DNA of 35,183 nucleotides from Paracoccus nototheniae (GTDB lineage: Bacteria; Pseudomonadota; Alphaproteobacteria; Rhodobacterales; Rhodobacteraceae): the NCBI RefSeq assembly GCF_004335005.1, contig NZ_RQRT01000047.1, forward strand, positions 1 through 35,183. Reading direction: 5' to 3'. The notes below the pieces were generated by a model, which did no database searches, had not been told where the DNA came from, and saw only the letters and a list, made by a program, of their open reading frames with translations. The translations under genes were made by a program, and so were the position numbers. Position 1 is the stretch's first letter. Each line of letters begins with the position of its first letter. Shown in pieces: positions 8,801-15,501 of this stretch.

Positions 8801-9761
8801 AAAGATCGGCGAACTCCATCTTGACGGCCTCGCCATCGCTGAGCAGCGCGGCATTGTCGGCGCCGATGATGGTCAGGCTTGCGGCATCTGGATAGCCCTC
8901 GGGCGCGGCCATGCCGGCGACCAGCGGGAAATAGCCCTGCGCCACGGATTGTTCCTGCGCGGCCTGACCCAGCTGCCAGTCGACAAAGGCCTTGGCGGCC
9001 TCGGGGGCGTCGGTCTGGGCCAGGATCGCGACGGGCTGGGTCACCGCCGTCACGCCTTCGGACGGAAAGACGAAATCGACGGGCGAGCCTTGGGCCTTGG
9101 CATTCATCGCCATGTATTCGACCAGCACGCCATAGGCTTTCTCGCCCCGCGCCACGGCCTCCAGCACGGTGCCGTTGCCCTGTCCGGCGACGGCGCCGCC
9201 ATCGGCCAGCGCCTCGAAATAATCCCACCCGAATTCGGGTTGCTGGACCATCGTGCCGACATGGATCGCCGCCGCGCCGGAATAGAGGGGCGAGGGCATG
9301 ATCGTCTGCGCCGCCGCCTGCGGTTCGGCCAGATCCGCCCAGGAGGTCGGGGCCGTGTCCACCAGCGTGGTGTTATAGACGATGCCGGTGGTGATCAGCT
9401 TGGTCGGAAAGAACATCGCATCGGCGTCCAGCAGGGCCGCGTCGATGCCCTGAACCGGCGCGTCGGGATGGGCCAGCAGGCGGTCATCGGCCTTCAACTG
9501 GGTCATCGCGACCGCATCGGCGATCAGCAGCACATCGGCGGGGCTGTTGCCTGCGGCGAATTCGGCCTGCAGCTTGGCCATCACCTCGGTCGTGCCCGAC
9601 CGGAACAGATCGACCTGAATGTCGGGATGGGCCTCGTTGAAGGCGGCGATGACCTCGGTCATCTGCTCCTGCGGTTGGGATGTGTAGATCGTCAGCGTCT
9701 CGGCCAGGGCGGGCAGGGCGATTGCGGACAAGGCGGTGGACAGCATCAGGATGCGGGTCAT
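8790..9761 (-). CDS. FbpA/AfuA-type ABC transporter substrate-binding protein
   Basis: This 323-residue periplasmic binding protein has a clear signal peptide (MTRILMLSTALSAIALPALA, cleavage before ETLTIY). The mature sequence has the family pattern LTIYTSQPQEQMTEVIAAF, SPADVLLIADA and GIVYNT. Iron-binding FbpA proteins use two adjacent tyrosines (NNYYW) and a histidine near the N-terminus. Here the matching places read VEYMA and SQPQEQ, so the iron site is not conserved. Relatives known to bind hexose phosphates (AfuA) or 2-aminoethylphosphonate (AepX) are better models. The ribosome-binding site (TGAGGTT) overlaps the stop of the phosphatase gene just upstream. The ligand is unproven. Confidence 0.85.
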   Translation of the reverse strand: MTRILMLSTALSAIALPALAETLTIYTSQPQEQMTEVIAAFNEAHPDIQVDLFRSGTTEVMAKLQAEFAAGNSPADVLLIADAVAMTQLKADDRLLAHPDAPVQGIDAALLDADAMFFPTKLITTGIVYNTTLVDTAPTSWADLAEPQAAAQTIMPSPLYSGAAAIHVGTMVQQPEFGWDYFEALADGGAVAGQGNGTVLEAVARGEKAYGVLVEYMAMNAKAQGSPVDFVFPSEGVTAVTQPVAILAQTDAPEAAKAFVDWQLGQAAQEQSVAQGYFPLVAGMAAPEGYPDAASLTIIGADNAALLSDGEAVKMEFADLYGG

Positions 9762-9768
9762 GGGAACC

Positions 9769-10335
9769 TCAGGTCGGTTGGGAAAGGGGGGTCAGACGGG
9801 GCGGATCGGCCCGCCAGCGGCCTTGCGCGTCGCGATAGACCGCAATCAGCGCGCAATTGTCGGGGCGCAGGAAGGGCAGGTCCAGCGCCGCGAAGATCTC
9901 GCGCACCGTGCCGGAATGGGCGACGATCAGCGGGCTGTCATCCTGCACCGGGATCGCCGCGCAGCCTTGCAGGATGCGGGCGTGGAACAAAGCGGCGCTT
10001 TCGCCGCCCGCAGGCGTGGCCTGACGGTCCAGAATGGCGCGCGGCTGGCCTTCCCAGATGCCCCAGTGGCGTTCGGCCAGCAAAGGCGCGGGGGTGATGG
10101 GCAGGCCGGGGCGGGTGGCGGCGATCTCCATGGCCGTCTGCCATGCCCGGCGCAGGGGCGATGCGAAAAGCCTGCCGATGGTCAGACCGCCCCATGCCTG
10201 CGCCGCCGCCCGGGCCTGTGCCAGACCCTGCGGCGTCAAAGGCGCATCGGTCGCCCCGGCGATCAGCCCGGCGGCGTTCTGCGCGGTCTGGCCGTGGCGC
10301 AGCAGGTAAAAGCGGGGATGATCGAACAGGCTCAC
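9769..10335 (-). CDS. Histidine phosphatase family protein
   Basis: This 188-residue cytoplasmic phosphatase is of the phosphoglycerate-mutase-like superfamily. The catalytic RHG is in FYLLRHGQTAQN (R13-H14-G15). The acid sits in ERHWGIWEG, and the second histidine in LIVAHSGTVREIF. The frame is open to an ATG at 10410, but that would overlap the MBL gene by 79 bp. GTG 10335 overlaps the MBL stop as GTGA and places RHG at the family's usual distance from the N-terminus, so GTG is chosen. It lies between an MBL hydrolase and an organophosphate-like importer. It may remove phosphate from the imported compound (inference). Confidence 0.86.
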   Translation of the reverse strand: MSLFDHPRFYLLRHGQTAQNAAGLIAGATDAPLTPQGLAQARAAAQAWGGLTIGRLFASPLRRAWQTAMEIAATRPGLPITPAPLLAERHWGIWEGQPRAILDRQATPAGGESAALFHARILQGCAAIPVQDDSPLIVAHSGTVREIFAALDLPFLRPDNCALIAVYRDAQGRWRADPPRLTPLSQPT

Positions 10336-11402
10336 CAGATCAGCCTTTCGCCAGCCGCGATCGGCCAGCCGCTGTGGGCGCGCAGATCCGCCAGCGTGTC
10401 GGGATCGCAAAATGCCGCCAGCATGGTCCGGGGCGCGCAGGCGGCGACCAGATCGGCGGCCCCGTCAAAGGTGGGATGCACGTTCCAGCGCCGGACCTGC
10501 GCGCGGCCCGCCGCGATCAGCGCCTCCGCCGGGCTGCCCATGGCCACATGCCCGGTCAGGACGATCCTTGCCCCGCCATCCCGCGCGATCCGCGCCGCCA
10601 GCGCGCCCGAGATGCCGCGTTCGGCGTTCGGACCCGCAGCAACCATGACGCCGGACAGGGTCGAATCGACGTCAAGAGCGCCCGCTTTATCGATCATATC
10701 CAAGGCGTTCTGCCCATCATTGGTCAGCCAGTCCAGATGCAGGCGCAAAGCCCCGGCCACCCGCCGATGGGCGGCGCAGATCGACACCGCAAAGCCGTGG
10801 CGCAGAAAGACCAAGGCCAGTTCCAGCCCCCGTCCGCCTGCCGGGCAGGGAAACAGGACCGGACCATCGGCCAGCGCCAGTACCGCCGCAATCTGATCCG
10901 CCAGTGGTTCGCTGGCCTGCCCGTAAGAGGCATCCAGCACCATCGCCGCCGCGGGCGGGGGCGGGGCATGGCGGAACATCAGGCTTTCGGCACTGACATC
11001 GCCGGAATAAAGCAGCCCCTTTGGCCCGCCAATCCGCATCCAGACCGCGCCGGGCGCATGGCCCGCAGGGCCGGTCATCAGCGGCAGGCCGCAGATCTGG
11101 TCCAACCCCTCCAGCGGGGTGGCCTGACGCAGGGCGGGCCATTCGGTCAGCGCGATGGTGGGGCGGGTGGCGAACAAGGGCGGGGCGCCCAAGCCCTGCC
11201 ACAGATCCAGCCCGCCGGTGTGATCGACATGGCCGTGGCTGAACAGGATCGCATCCAGCGGCGGCAGGCCCGACAGATCGGGCAGGGTGGACCCATCCGG
11301 GCCGCGACCCAGATCCAGCAGCAGATTGCGGCCCTGCATCTGCAACAGGAAACAGGCCGGACCCTTGACCCCGACGCCCGAGATGGCGCGCAGCTCAGGC
11401 AT
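10332..11402 (-). CDS. MBL-fold (beta-CASP-like) metallo-hydrolase
   Basis: This 356-residue protein has no signal peptide. It has the metallo-beta-lactamase metal motifs: FSHGHVDHTGG (HGHVDH at 56-61), AGHAPGA (H115) and LYSGDVS (D135). The later part, PCPAGGRGLELALVFLRHG and RRWNVHPTFDG, resembles the inserted domain and final histidine motif of beta-CASP/exonuclease-like members, which cut phosphodiester bonds. ATG 11402 overlaps the ATPase stop by 8 bp; the open frame further upstream (to 11483) lies inside that gene. The operon context suggests cleavage of an imported phosphodiester or nucleotide-like compound. A nuclease role cannot be excluded. Confidence 0.78.
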   Translation of the reverse strand: MPELRAISGVGVKGPACFLLQMQGRNLLLDLGRGPDGSTLPDLSGLPPLDAILFSHGHVDHTGGLDLWQGLGAPPLFATRPTIALTEWPALRQATPLEGLDQICGLPLMTGPAGHAPGAVWMRIGGPKGLLYSGDVSAESLMFRHAPPPPAAAMVLDASYGQASEPLADQIAAVLALADGPVLFPCPAGGRGLELALVFLRHGFAVSICAAHRRVAGALRLHLDWLTNDGQNALDMIDKAGALDVDSTLSGVMVAAGPNAERGISGALAARIARDGGARIVLTGHVAMGSPAEALIAAGRAQVRRWNVHPTFDGAADLVAACAPRTMLAAFCDPDTLADLRAHSGWPIAAGERLIW

Positions 11403-12498
11403 ACGACCGCTCGGGCAAGGTGACCGTCGAGGGCTGCGGGGCGGCGGCCCCGTCGCGGGGAATGACCCAGCCCCCGGTGACATCCAGCCCGATCACCGTT
11501 TGCGGGGGCAAAGCGCGGTCCAGCGACAGGCTGAGCAGATCGACCCCGGCCCCCTGCGGCAGGACATGGGTCAGATAGCGGCCGTGCTGAAAGCTTTGCG
11601 ACAGGATCTCGGCGCGCAGATGGGCCGGACCGGTGGTCAGGCGCAGATCCTCGCGGTGCAGGCACAGCCAGCCGGGGCCGGGCGCGGCGGTGCCCGGCAG
11701 GGACAGATCCGCATCGCCCATCCGCAGGGTACACTGTCCGTCGCGCGCCGCCGTCACCTGCACCGGCAGGGTCGCGCCATGGCCGATGAAGCGCGCCACC
11801 ATGGGCGAGGCCGGGCGGCGATACAGATCTTCGGGCGCGCCGACCTGTTGGATGCGTCCGGCCTCCATCACCGCAATATGGGTGGCGACGGCCATCGCCT
11901 CGTCCTGATCATGGGTCACAAGGACAAAGGTCGTGCCGGTGGCCGCATGCAGGCGCCGGAATTCGGCCAGCATCCGGTGGCGCAGATGCGCGTCCAGATT
12001 GGCCAGAGGCTCGTCCAGCAGCAGCAGGGCCGGGCGCAGCACCAGCGACCGCGCCAGCGCGACCCGCTGACGCTGGCCACCCGACAGTTCATGCGGGCGC
12101 CGCTCGGCCAGATGCGCCAGCCCGACCGAGGCCAGCATCTGATCCACCCGCGCCTGCCGGTCCGCCCGCGACAACCGCTGCGTCTTCAGCGCGAAATCGA
12201 CATTGCCGCGCACGGTCATGCTGGGCCACAGCGCATAGGATTGAAAGACCATGCCCAGATCGCGCGCCTCGGGCGCCACGAACACATCCGGCGCGGCGAT
12301 CACCCGGTCGTCAAAGCGCAATTCCCCGGCGTCCGGCAGCTCCAGCCCCGCGATCAGACGCAACAGCGTGGTCTTGCCACAGCCCGACGGGCCCAGCAGC
12401 GCCAGAAACGCACCCTGCGGCAGGTCCAGATCGATGTCCTGCAGCACCGGCGTTCCGGCAAAGGATTTCCCGATCGCTCGGGTCTGGACGCGGGGCAT
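11395..12498 (-). CDS. ABC transporter ATP-binding protein (FbpC/PotA-like)
   Basis: This 367-residue ATPase is the first gene of the minus-strand importer operon. It shows Walker A GPSGCGKTT (about 36-44), the Q-loop [14 protein letters not shown], the signature LSGGQRQR, Walker B LLLLDEPLANLDA and the switch region LVTHDQDEA. A C-terminal TOBE-like regulatory domain of about 120 residues follows. ATG 12498 has a strong ribosome-binding site on the minus strand (GAGAGGTT), which is why it is preferred to the open frame reaching 12552. The Pho-box-like repeats lie 40-78 bp upstream. Confidence 0.9.
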   Translation of the reverse strand: MPRVQTRAIGKSFAGTPVLQDIDLDLPQGAFLALLGPSGCGKTTLLRLIAGLELPDAGELRFDDRVIAAPDVFVAPEARDLGMVFQSYALWPSMTVRGNVDFALKTQRLSRADRQARVDQMLASVGLAHLAERRPHELSGGQRQRVALARSLVLRPALLLLDEPLANLDAHLRHRMLAEFRRLHAATGTTFVLVTHDQDEAMAVATHIAVMEAGRIQQVGAPEDLYRRPASPMVARFIGHGATLPVQVTAARDGQCTLRMGDADLSLPGTAAPGPGWLCLHREDLRLTTGPAHLRAEILSQSFQHGRYLTHVLPQGAGVDLLSLSLDRALPPQTVIGLDVTGGWVIPRDGAAAPQPSTVTLPERSYA

Positions 12499-12523
12499 GC
12501 GAACCTCTCTTTCCGGGGCGAGG

Positions 12524-12576
12524 ACTATCGCCGTGGGATGACCGTGACGCAACGCTTGGGTGACGAATTTATGACG
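12524..12576 (-). promoter_or_regulatory. Pho-box-like array and promoter of the ABC/phosphatase operon
   Basis: On the minus strand four hexamers start exactly 11 bp apart: CGTCAT (12576-12571), CGTCAC (12565-12560), CGTTGC (12554-12549) and GGTCAT (12543-12538). The first spacer is AT-rich (AAATT). PhoB binds direct repeats of the form CTGTCAT with 11-bp spacing, so the phasing and the GTCA core match. A possible -10 (GATAGT, 12529-12524) lies 8 bp after the last repeat, and the ATPase ATG is about 26 bp further on. This supports induction by phosphate starvation. The third unit is imperfect at its own position (GTCAC follows within it). Confidence 0.68.
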
Positions 12577-12602
12577 AACGGTTTAGAACTGCCCTGCAGC
12601 GA

Positions 12603-13280
12603 TCAGCCCTGCGCGACACCATGTTCCAGCCGGGCAAAGGCGGTCATCACCACGCGCTCCGACCGGTCCAGATAGGCGGCCAGCCGGTCGGCGGCGGCCA
12701 GCGGCTGGTCCTGCTGCAGCAGATCCAGAATCGCGCCATTGTCCTGCAGAAACGGCGCATGCAGCTGTTCGGGATCGTCCAGCAGGCCAAAGGCCAGCCG
12801 CAATTCCGCCATGGTCTGGGCAAAGAACCCGGTCAGCCGGGGGCTGTCGGCCAAGGCCACGATGCCCGCGTGAAAGCGCATGTTCGCGCTGCCCACACCC
12901 TGCCAGTCGCCCGCAGCGCTGGCCGCACGCGCCGATGCCACATCGCCCGCCATCCGCGCGATCGCCGTGTGGCGCGGCCAGGCCTGCGCCAGCGCCGGAA
13001 TCTCGATCAGGCGGCGCAGGCGATAGATGTCCAGCACCCCCGCCATCGAGGGCACCGCAACCGACACCCCGCGATGGGGCAGGTGTGTCAGCAGCCCTTC
13101 ATGGACCAGCAGGCGGAACACCTCGCGCAGGGTGTTGCGCGACACGGACAGATCGGCGGCCAGCCGCGCCTCGGACAGGCGCTGGCCGGGGCGCAGCTGG
13201 CCGGTGATGATCTGGTCGCGCAGCCGCGCGGCGGTGTCCTGCGCAAGGCCCGAAGGCAGGCTGTCCAAGGCGTCGGTCAT
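12603..13280 (-). CDS. GntR-family regulator with FCD effector domain
   Basis: This 225-residue DNA-binding protein has an N-terminal winged helix (LRDQIITGQLRPGQRLSEAR, LAADLSVSRNTLREVFRLL, then THLPHRGVSV). A helical FCD ligand domain follows (YRLRRLIEIPAL, MRFHAGIVALADSPRL). ATG 13280 gives the usual length; ATGs at 13310 and 13349 are possible and no candidate has a strong ribosome-binding site. It diverges from the 5-oxoproline operon, and a perfect dyad lies between them (13385-13397), so it probably controls that operon and itself. Its 3' end lies just upstream of the Pho-box operon on the same strand, but the array between them suggests separate control. Confidence 0.86.
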   Translation of the reverse strand: MTDALDSLPSGLAQDTAARLRDQIITGQLRPGQRLSEARLAADLSVSRNTLREVFRLLVHEGLLTHLPHRGVSVAVPSMAGVLDIYRLRRLIEIPALAQAWPRHTAIARMAGDVASARAASAAGDWQGVGSANMRFHAGIVALADSPRLTGFFAQTMAELRLAFGLLDDPEQLHAPFLQDNGAILDLLQQDQPLAAADRLAAYLDRSERVVMTAFARLEHGVAQG

Positions 13281-13384
13281 GGGGCGTCCCGCTGTTGCAG
13301 GATTGATCATGACGCCCCGAAGGCAGCAGGGCAAGCCGGTCTGTTGCACAAGGATCGGGCAAATTGCCCCTCGGGTCAGTCATG

Positions 13385-13397
13385 ATTGTTCAACAAT
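13385..13397. promoter_or_regulatory. Perfect dyad ATTGTTCAACAAT, likely GntR operator
   Basis: The dyad has two 6-bp arms around a central C. It lies in an AT-rich island between the divergent regulator gene and the transporter gene, about 105 bp before the start at 13280 and 91 bp before 13489. FCD-type GntR proteins bind short palindromes of this size. A -35-like TTGACG (13422-13427) lies downstream but has no good -10, so the promoter itself is not resolved. Confidence 0.5.
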
Positions 13398-13488
13398 ATA
13401 GGCCATGTTGCCACATAATCCTTGACGGATCACAGAAGCGTGGGAATGCTGGCGGTAATCAAAAACAGTCCGACACAGAGGTATTCCC

Positions 13489-14724
13489 ATGTCCCATAAC
13501 GCACCGGCCCCCTCGGTCGCGGCTGCCAGCCTTCGTGGCGGGCTGCTGGCCGCGATCTTTCTGATGGCCACCTCGGCCATCGGTCCGGGTTTCATCACCC
13601 AGACCGCCAGCTTTACCGCACGGATGGGATCGGCCTTCGCCTTTGCAATCCTCGCCTCGATCCTGATCGATTTCGTGGTTCAGCTGAACATCTGGCGCAT
13701 CACCGCGCTGACCGGGCGCCGCGCGTCGGAAACCGCGAATGCGGCGATCCCCGGGGCGGGCTATCTGCTGACCGCGCTGGTGGTGATCGGCGGGCTGGCC
13801 TTCAACGTCGGCAATATCGCGGGCGGCGGGCTGGGGCTGAACGCCATGATCGGGCTTGATCCGCGCATCGGCGGGGCGATATCCGCAGCGCTGGCCATCG
13901 GCATTTTTCTGTCGAAACAGGCGGGGCTGCTGCTGGACCGGATGATCATCGGTCTGGGCATCGTGATGATCGCGATGGTGCTGTTCGTGGCGCTGCAATC
14001 GAACCCGCCGGTGGGCGAGGCTTTGCGCCAGTCGGTCTGGCCCGACTATATCGACTTTGCCGCCATCACCACCATCGTCGGCGGCACCGTCGGGGGATAT
14101 ATCACCTATTCCGGCGCGCATCGCCTGCTGGACAAGGGCCTGACCGGAGAGGCGAATCTGCGCGCCGTCACCCGCGCCGCCCTGACCGGGATCGCGGTCA
14201 CCGGGGTCATGCGATTCGTTCTGTTTCTGGCGATTCTGGGGGTCGTGGCCTCCGGCGTGACGCTGGATCTGTCCTCGCAGGCAGCCAACCCTGCCGCGCA
14301 AGCCTTTCAGGCGGCGGCGGGCGATTGGGGGATGCGCGTCTTTGGCGTGGTCCTGTGGGCGGCGGCACTGACCTCGGTCATTGGGGCGGCCTATACCTCG
14401 GTCAGCTTTCTGGACGTGGTGGGGGTGCGCAGCGACAAGGCGCGGTCCTGGGCAACGGTGGTCTTCATCAGCTTTTCGCTGGTGGTCTTTCTGTCGCTTG
14501 GCACGGCGCCTGCGGCGATCCTGGTCTTTGTCGGCGGCTTCAACGGGTTGATCCTGCCCATCGGCCTGACGATCTTTACCTATATCGGCTATGCCCGGTC
14601 CGATCTGATGGGCGGGCACCGCTATAACCGTGTGCTGCTGGCGCTTGGCGCCATCGTCTGTGCGCTGACCTGGTATATGGGCGCGCGGTCCGTTACCACC
14701 ATCTTTGCCTTTCTGGGCCAGTAA
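13489..14724 (+). CDS. NRAMP-family transporter lacking the metal-ligand motifs (YcsG-like)
   Basis: This 411-residue protein has about 11 hydrophobic segments and the NRAMP opening SAIGPGFITQTASF near residues 29-42. True metal-ion NRAMPs carry DPGN in helix 1 and an MPH motif in helix 6. Here the matching stretches read TASFTARMG and GGTVGGYITYSGAH, so both are absent. It heads an operon for 5-oxoproline breakdown, as YcsG-type proteins do in the Bacillus pxp/kip locus. The fold belongs to the amino-acid transporter (APC) superfamily. Import of 5-oxoproline or a related organic acid is therefore more plausible than manganese uptake (inference). ATG 13489 has the ribosome-binding site AGAGGT. 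Confidence 0.8.
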   Translation: MSHNAPAPSVAAASLRGGLLAAIFLMATSAIGPGFITQTASFTARMGSAFAFAILASILIDFVVQLNIWRITALTGRRASETANAAIPGAGYLLTALVVIGGLAFNVGNIAGGGLGLNAMIGLDPRIGGAISAALAIGIFLSKQAGLLLDRMIIGLGIVMIAMVLFVALQSNPPVGEALRQSVWPDYIDFAAITTIVGGTVGGYITYSGAHRLLDKGLTGEANLRAVTRAALTGIAVTGVMRFVLFLAILGVVASGVTLDLSSQAANPAAQAFQAAAGDWGMRVFGVVLWAAALTSVIGAAYTSVSFLDVVGVRSDKARSWATVVFISFSLVVFLSLGTAPAAILVFVGGFNGLILPIGLTIFTYIGYARSDLMGGHRYNRVLLALGAIVCALTWYMGARSVTTIFAFLGQ

Positions 14725-14733
14725 GGAGGATCC

Positions 14734-15501
14734 ATGCCAATCGACCTGAACAGTGATCTGGGCGAGGGCTTTGGCGCCTGGTCCATGGGCGATGACGCGT
14801 CCATGCTGGGCATCGTCAGTTCCGCCAATGTCGCCTGCGGATTTCATGCGGGCGATCCGCGCGGGCTGCTGGAGACGCTGCGGCAGGCGGCGGCGCGCGG
14901 TGTCGCGGTGGGGGCGCATGTCAGCTATCCCGACCGCGTGGGCTTTGGTCGTCGTCCGATGGACGTGACGGCGGACGAGCTGACGGCCGATGTGATCTAT
15001 CAGATCGGCGCGCTGCAGGGGCTGGCGCGGGCGGCGGGGACGCGGGTCAGCTATGTCAAACCGCATGGCGCGCTGTACAACACCATCGCGGATGATGCGC
15101 GGCAGGCCGATGCGGTGATCGCGGGCGTGCTGGCGGCGGACCCGGCGCTGGTCCTGATGGGTCTGGCCGGCGCCCCGGTGCTGGACCGCGCCCGCCGCGC
15201 CGGCCTCAGCGTGGTGGCCGAGGCTTTTGCCGACCGCGCCTATACGCCCGGCGGCGCGCTGGTGTCGCGGCGCGATCCGGGCGCGGTGCTGCATGATCCG
15301 GATCTGGTGGCGGCGCGGATGGTGCGTCTGGCCACCGATGGCGTGATCGAGGCTGTCGATGGCAGCACCCTGACCCTGCGGGCCGACAGCATCTGCGTGC
15401 ATGGCGACAGCCCCGGCGCCGTTGCCATGGCCGCGGCCATCCGCGCGGCCCTGCAGGATCGCGGCGTGGCGATCGCGCCCTTTGCCGGGGCCGGGGGATG
15501 A
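14734..15501 (+). CDS. pxpA: 5-oxoprolinase subunit PxpA (LamB/YcsF family)
   Basis: This 255-residue cytoplasmic protein works with PxpB and PxpC to open 5-oxoproline (pyroglutamate) to glutamate using ATP. The family signatures are all present in order: [65 protein letters not shown] and [11 protein letters not shown] strong Shine-Dalgarno (AAGGAGGA) precedes ATG 14734, which lies 9 bp after the transporter gene. The stop overlaps the next gene by ATGA. Length is normal. Confidence 0.95.
   Translation: MPIDLNSDLGEGFGAWSMGDDASMLGIVSSANVACGFHAGDPRGLLETLRQAAARGVAVGAHVSYPDRVGFGRRPMDVTADELTADVIYQIGALQGLARAAGTRVSYVKPHGALYNTIADDARQADAVIAGVLAADPALVLMGLAGAPVLDRARRAGLSVVAEAFADRAYTPGGALVSRRDPGAVLHDPDLVAARMVRLATDGVIEAVDGSTLTLRADSICVHGDSPGAVAMAAAIRAALQDRGVAIAPFAGAGG

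Noticed and set aside
7076..12498. Annotation of the minus-strand ABC operon as a ferric iron importer
   Set aside because: Family resemblance is real, but the tyrosine pair is absent, two hydrolases are included and the control region is Pho-box-like. I call the transporter type only and propose a phosphorus compound.
12538..12576. Short tandem repeats as a CRISPR or satellite
   Set aside because: The units are 11 bp with only 6 conserved bases and there are four of them. This fits transcription-factor half-sites, not a repeat-spacer array.
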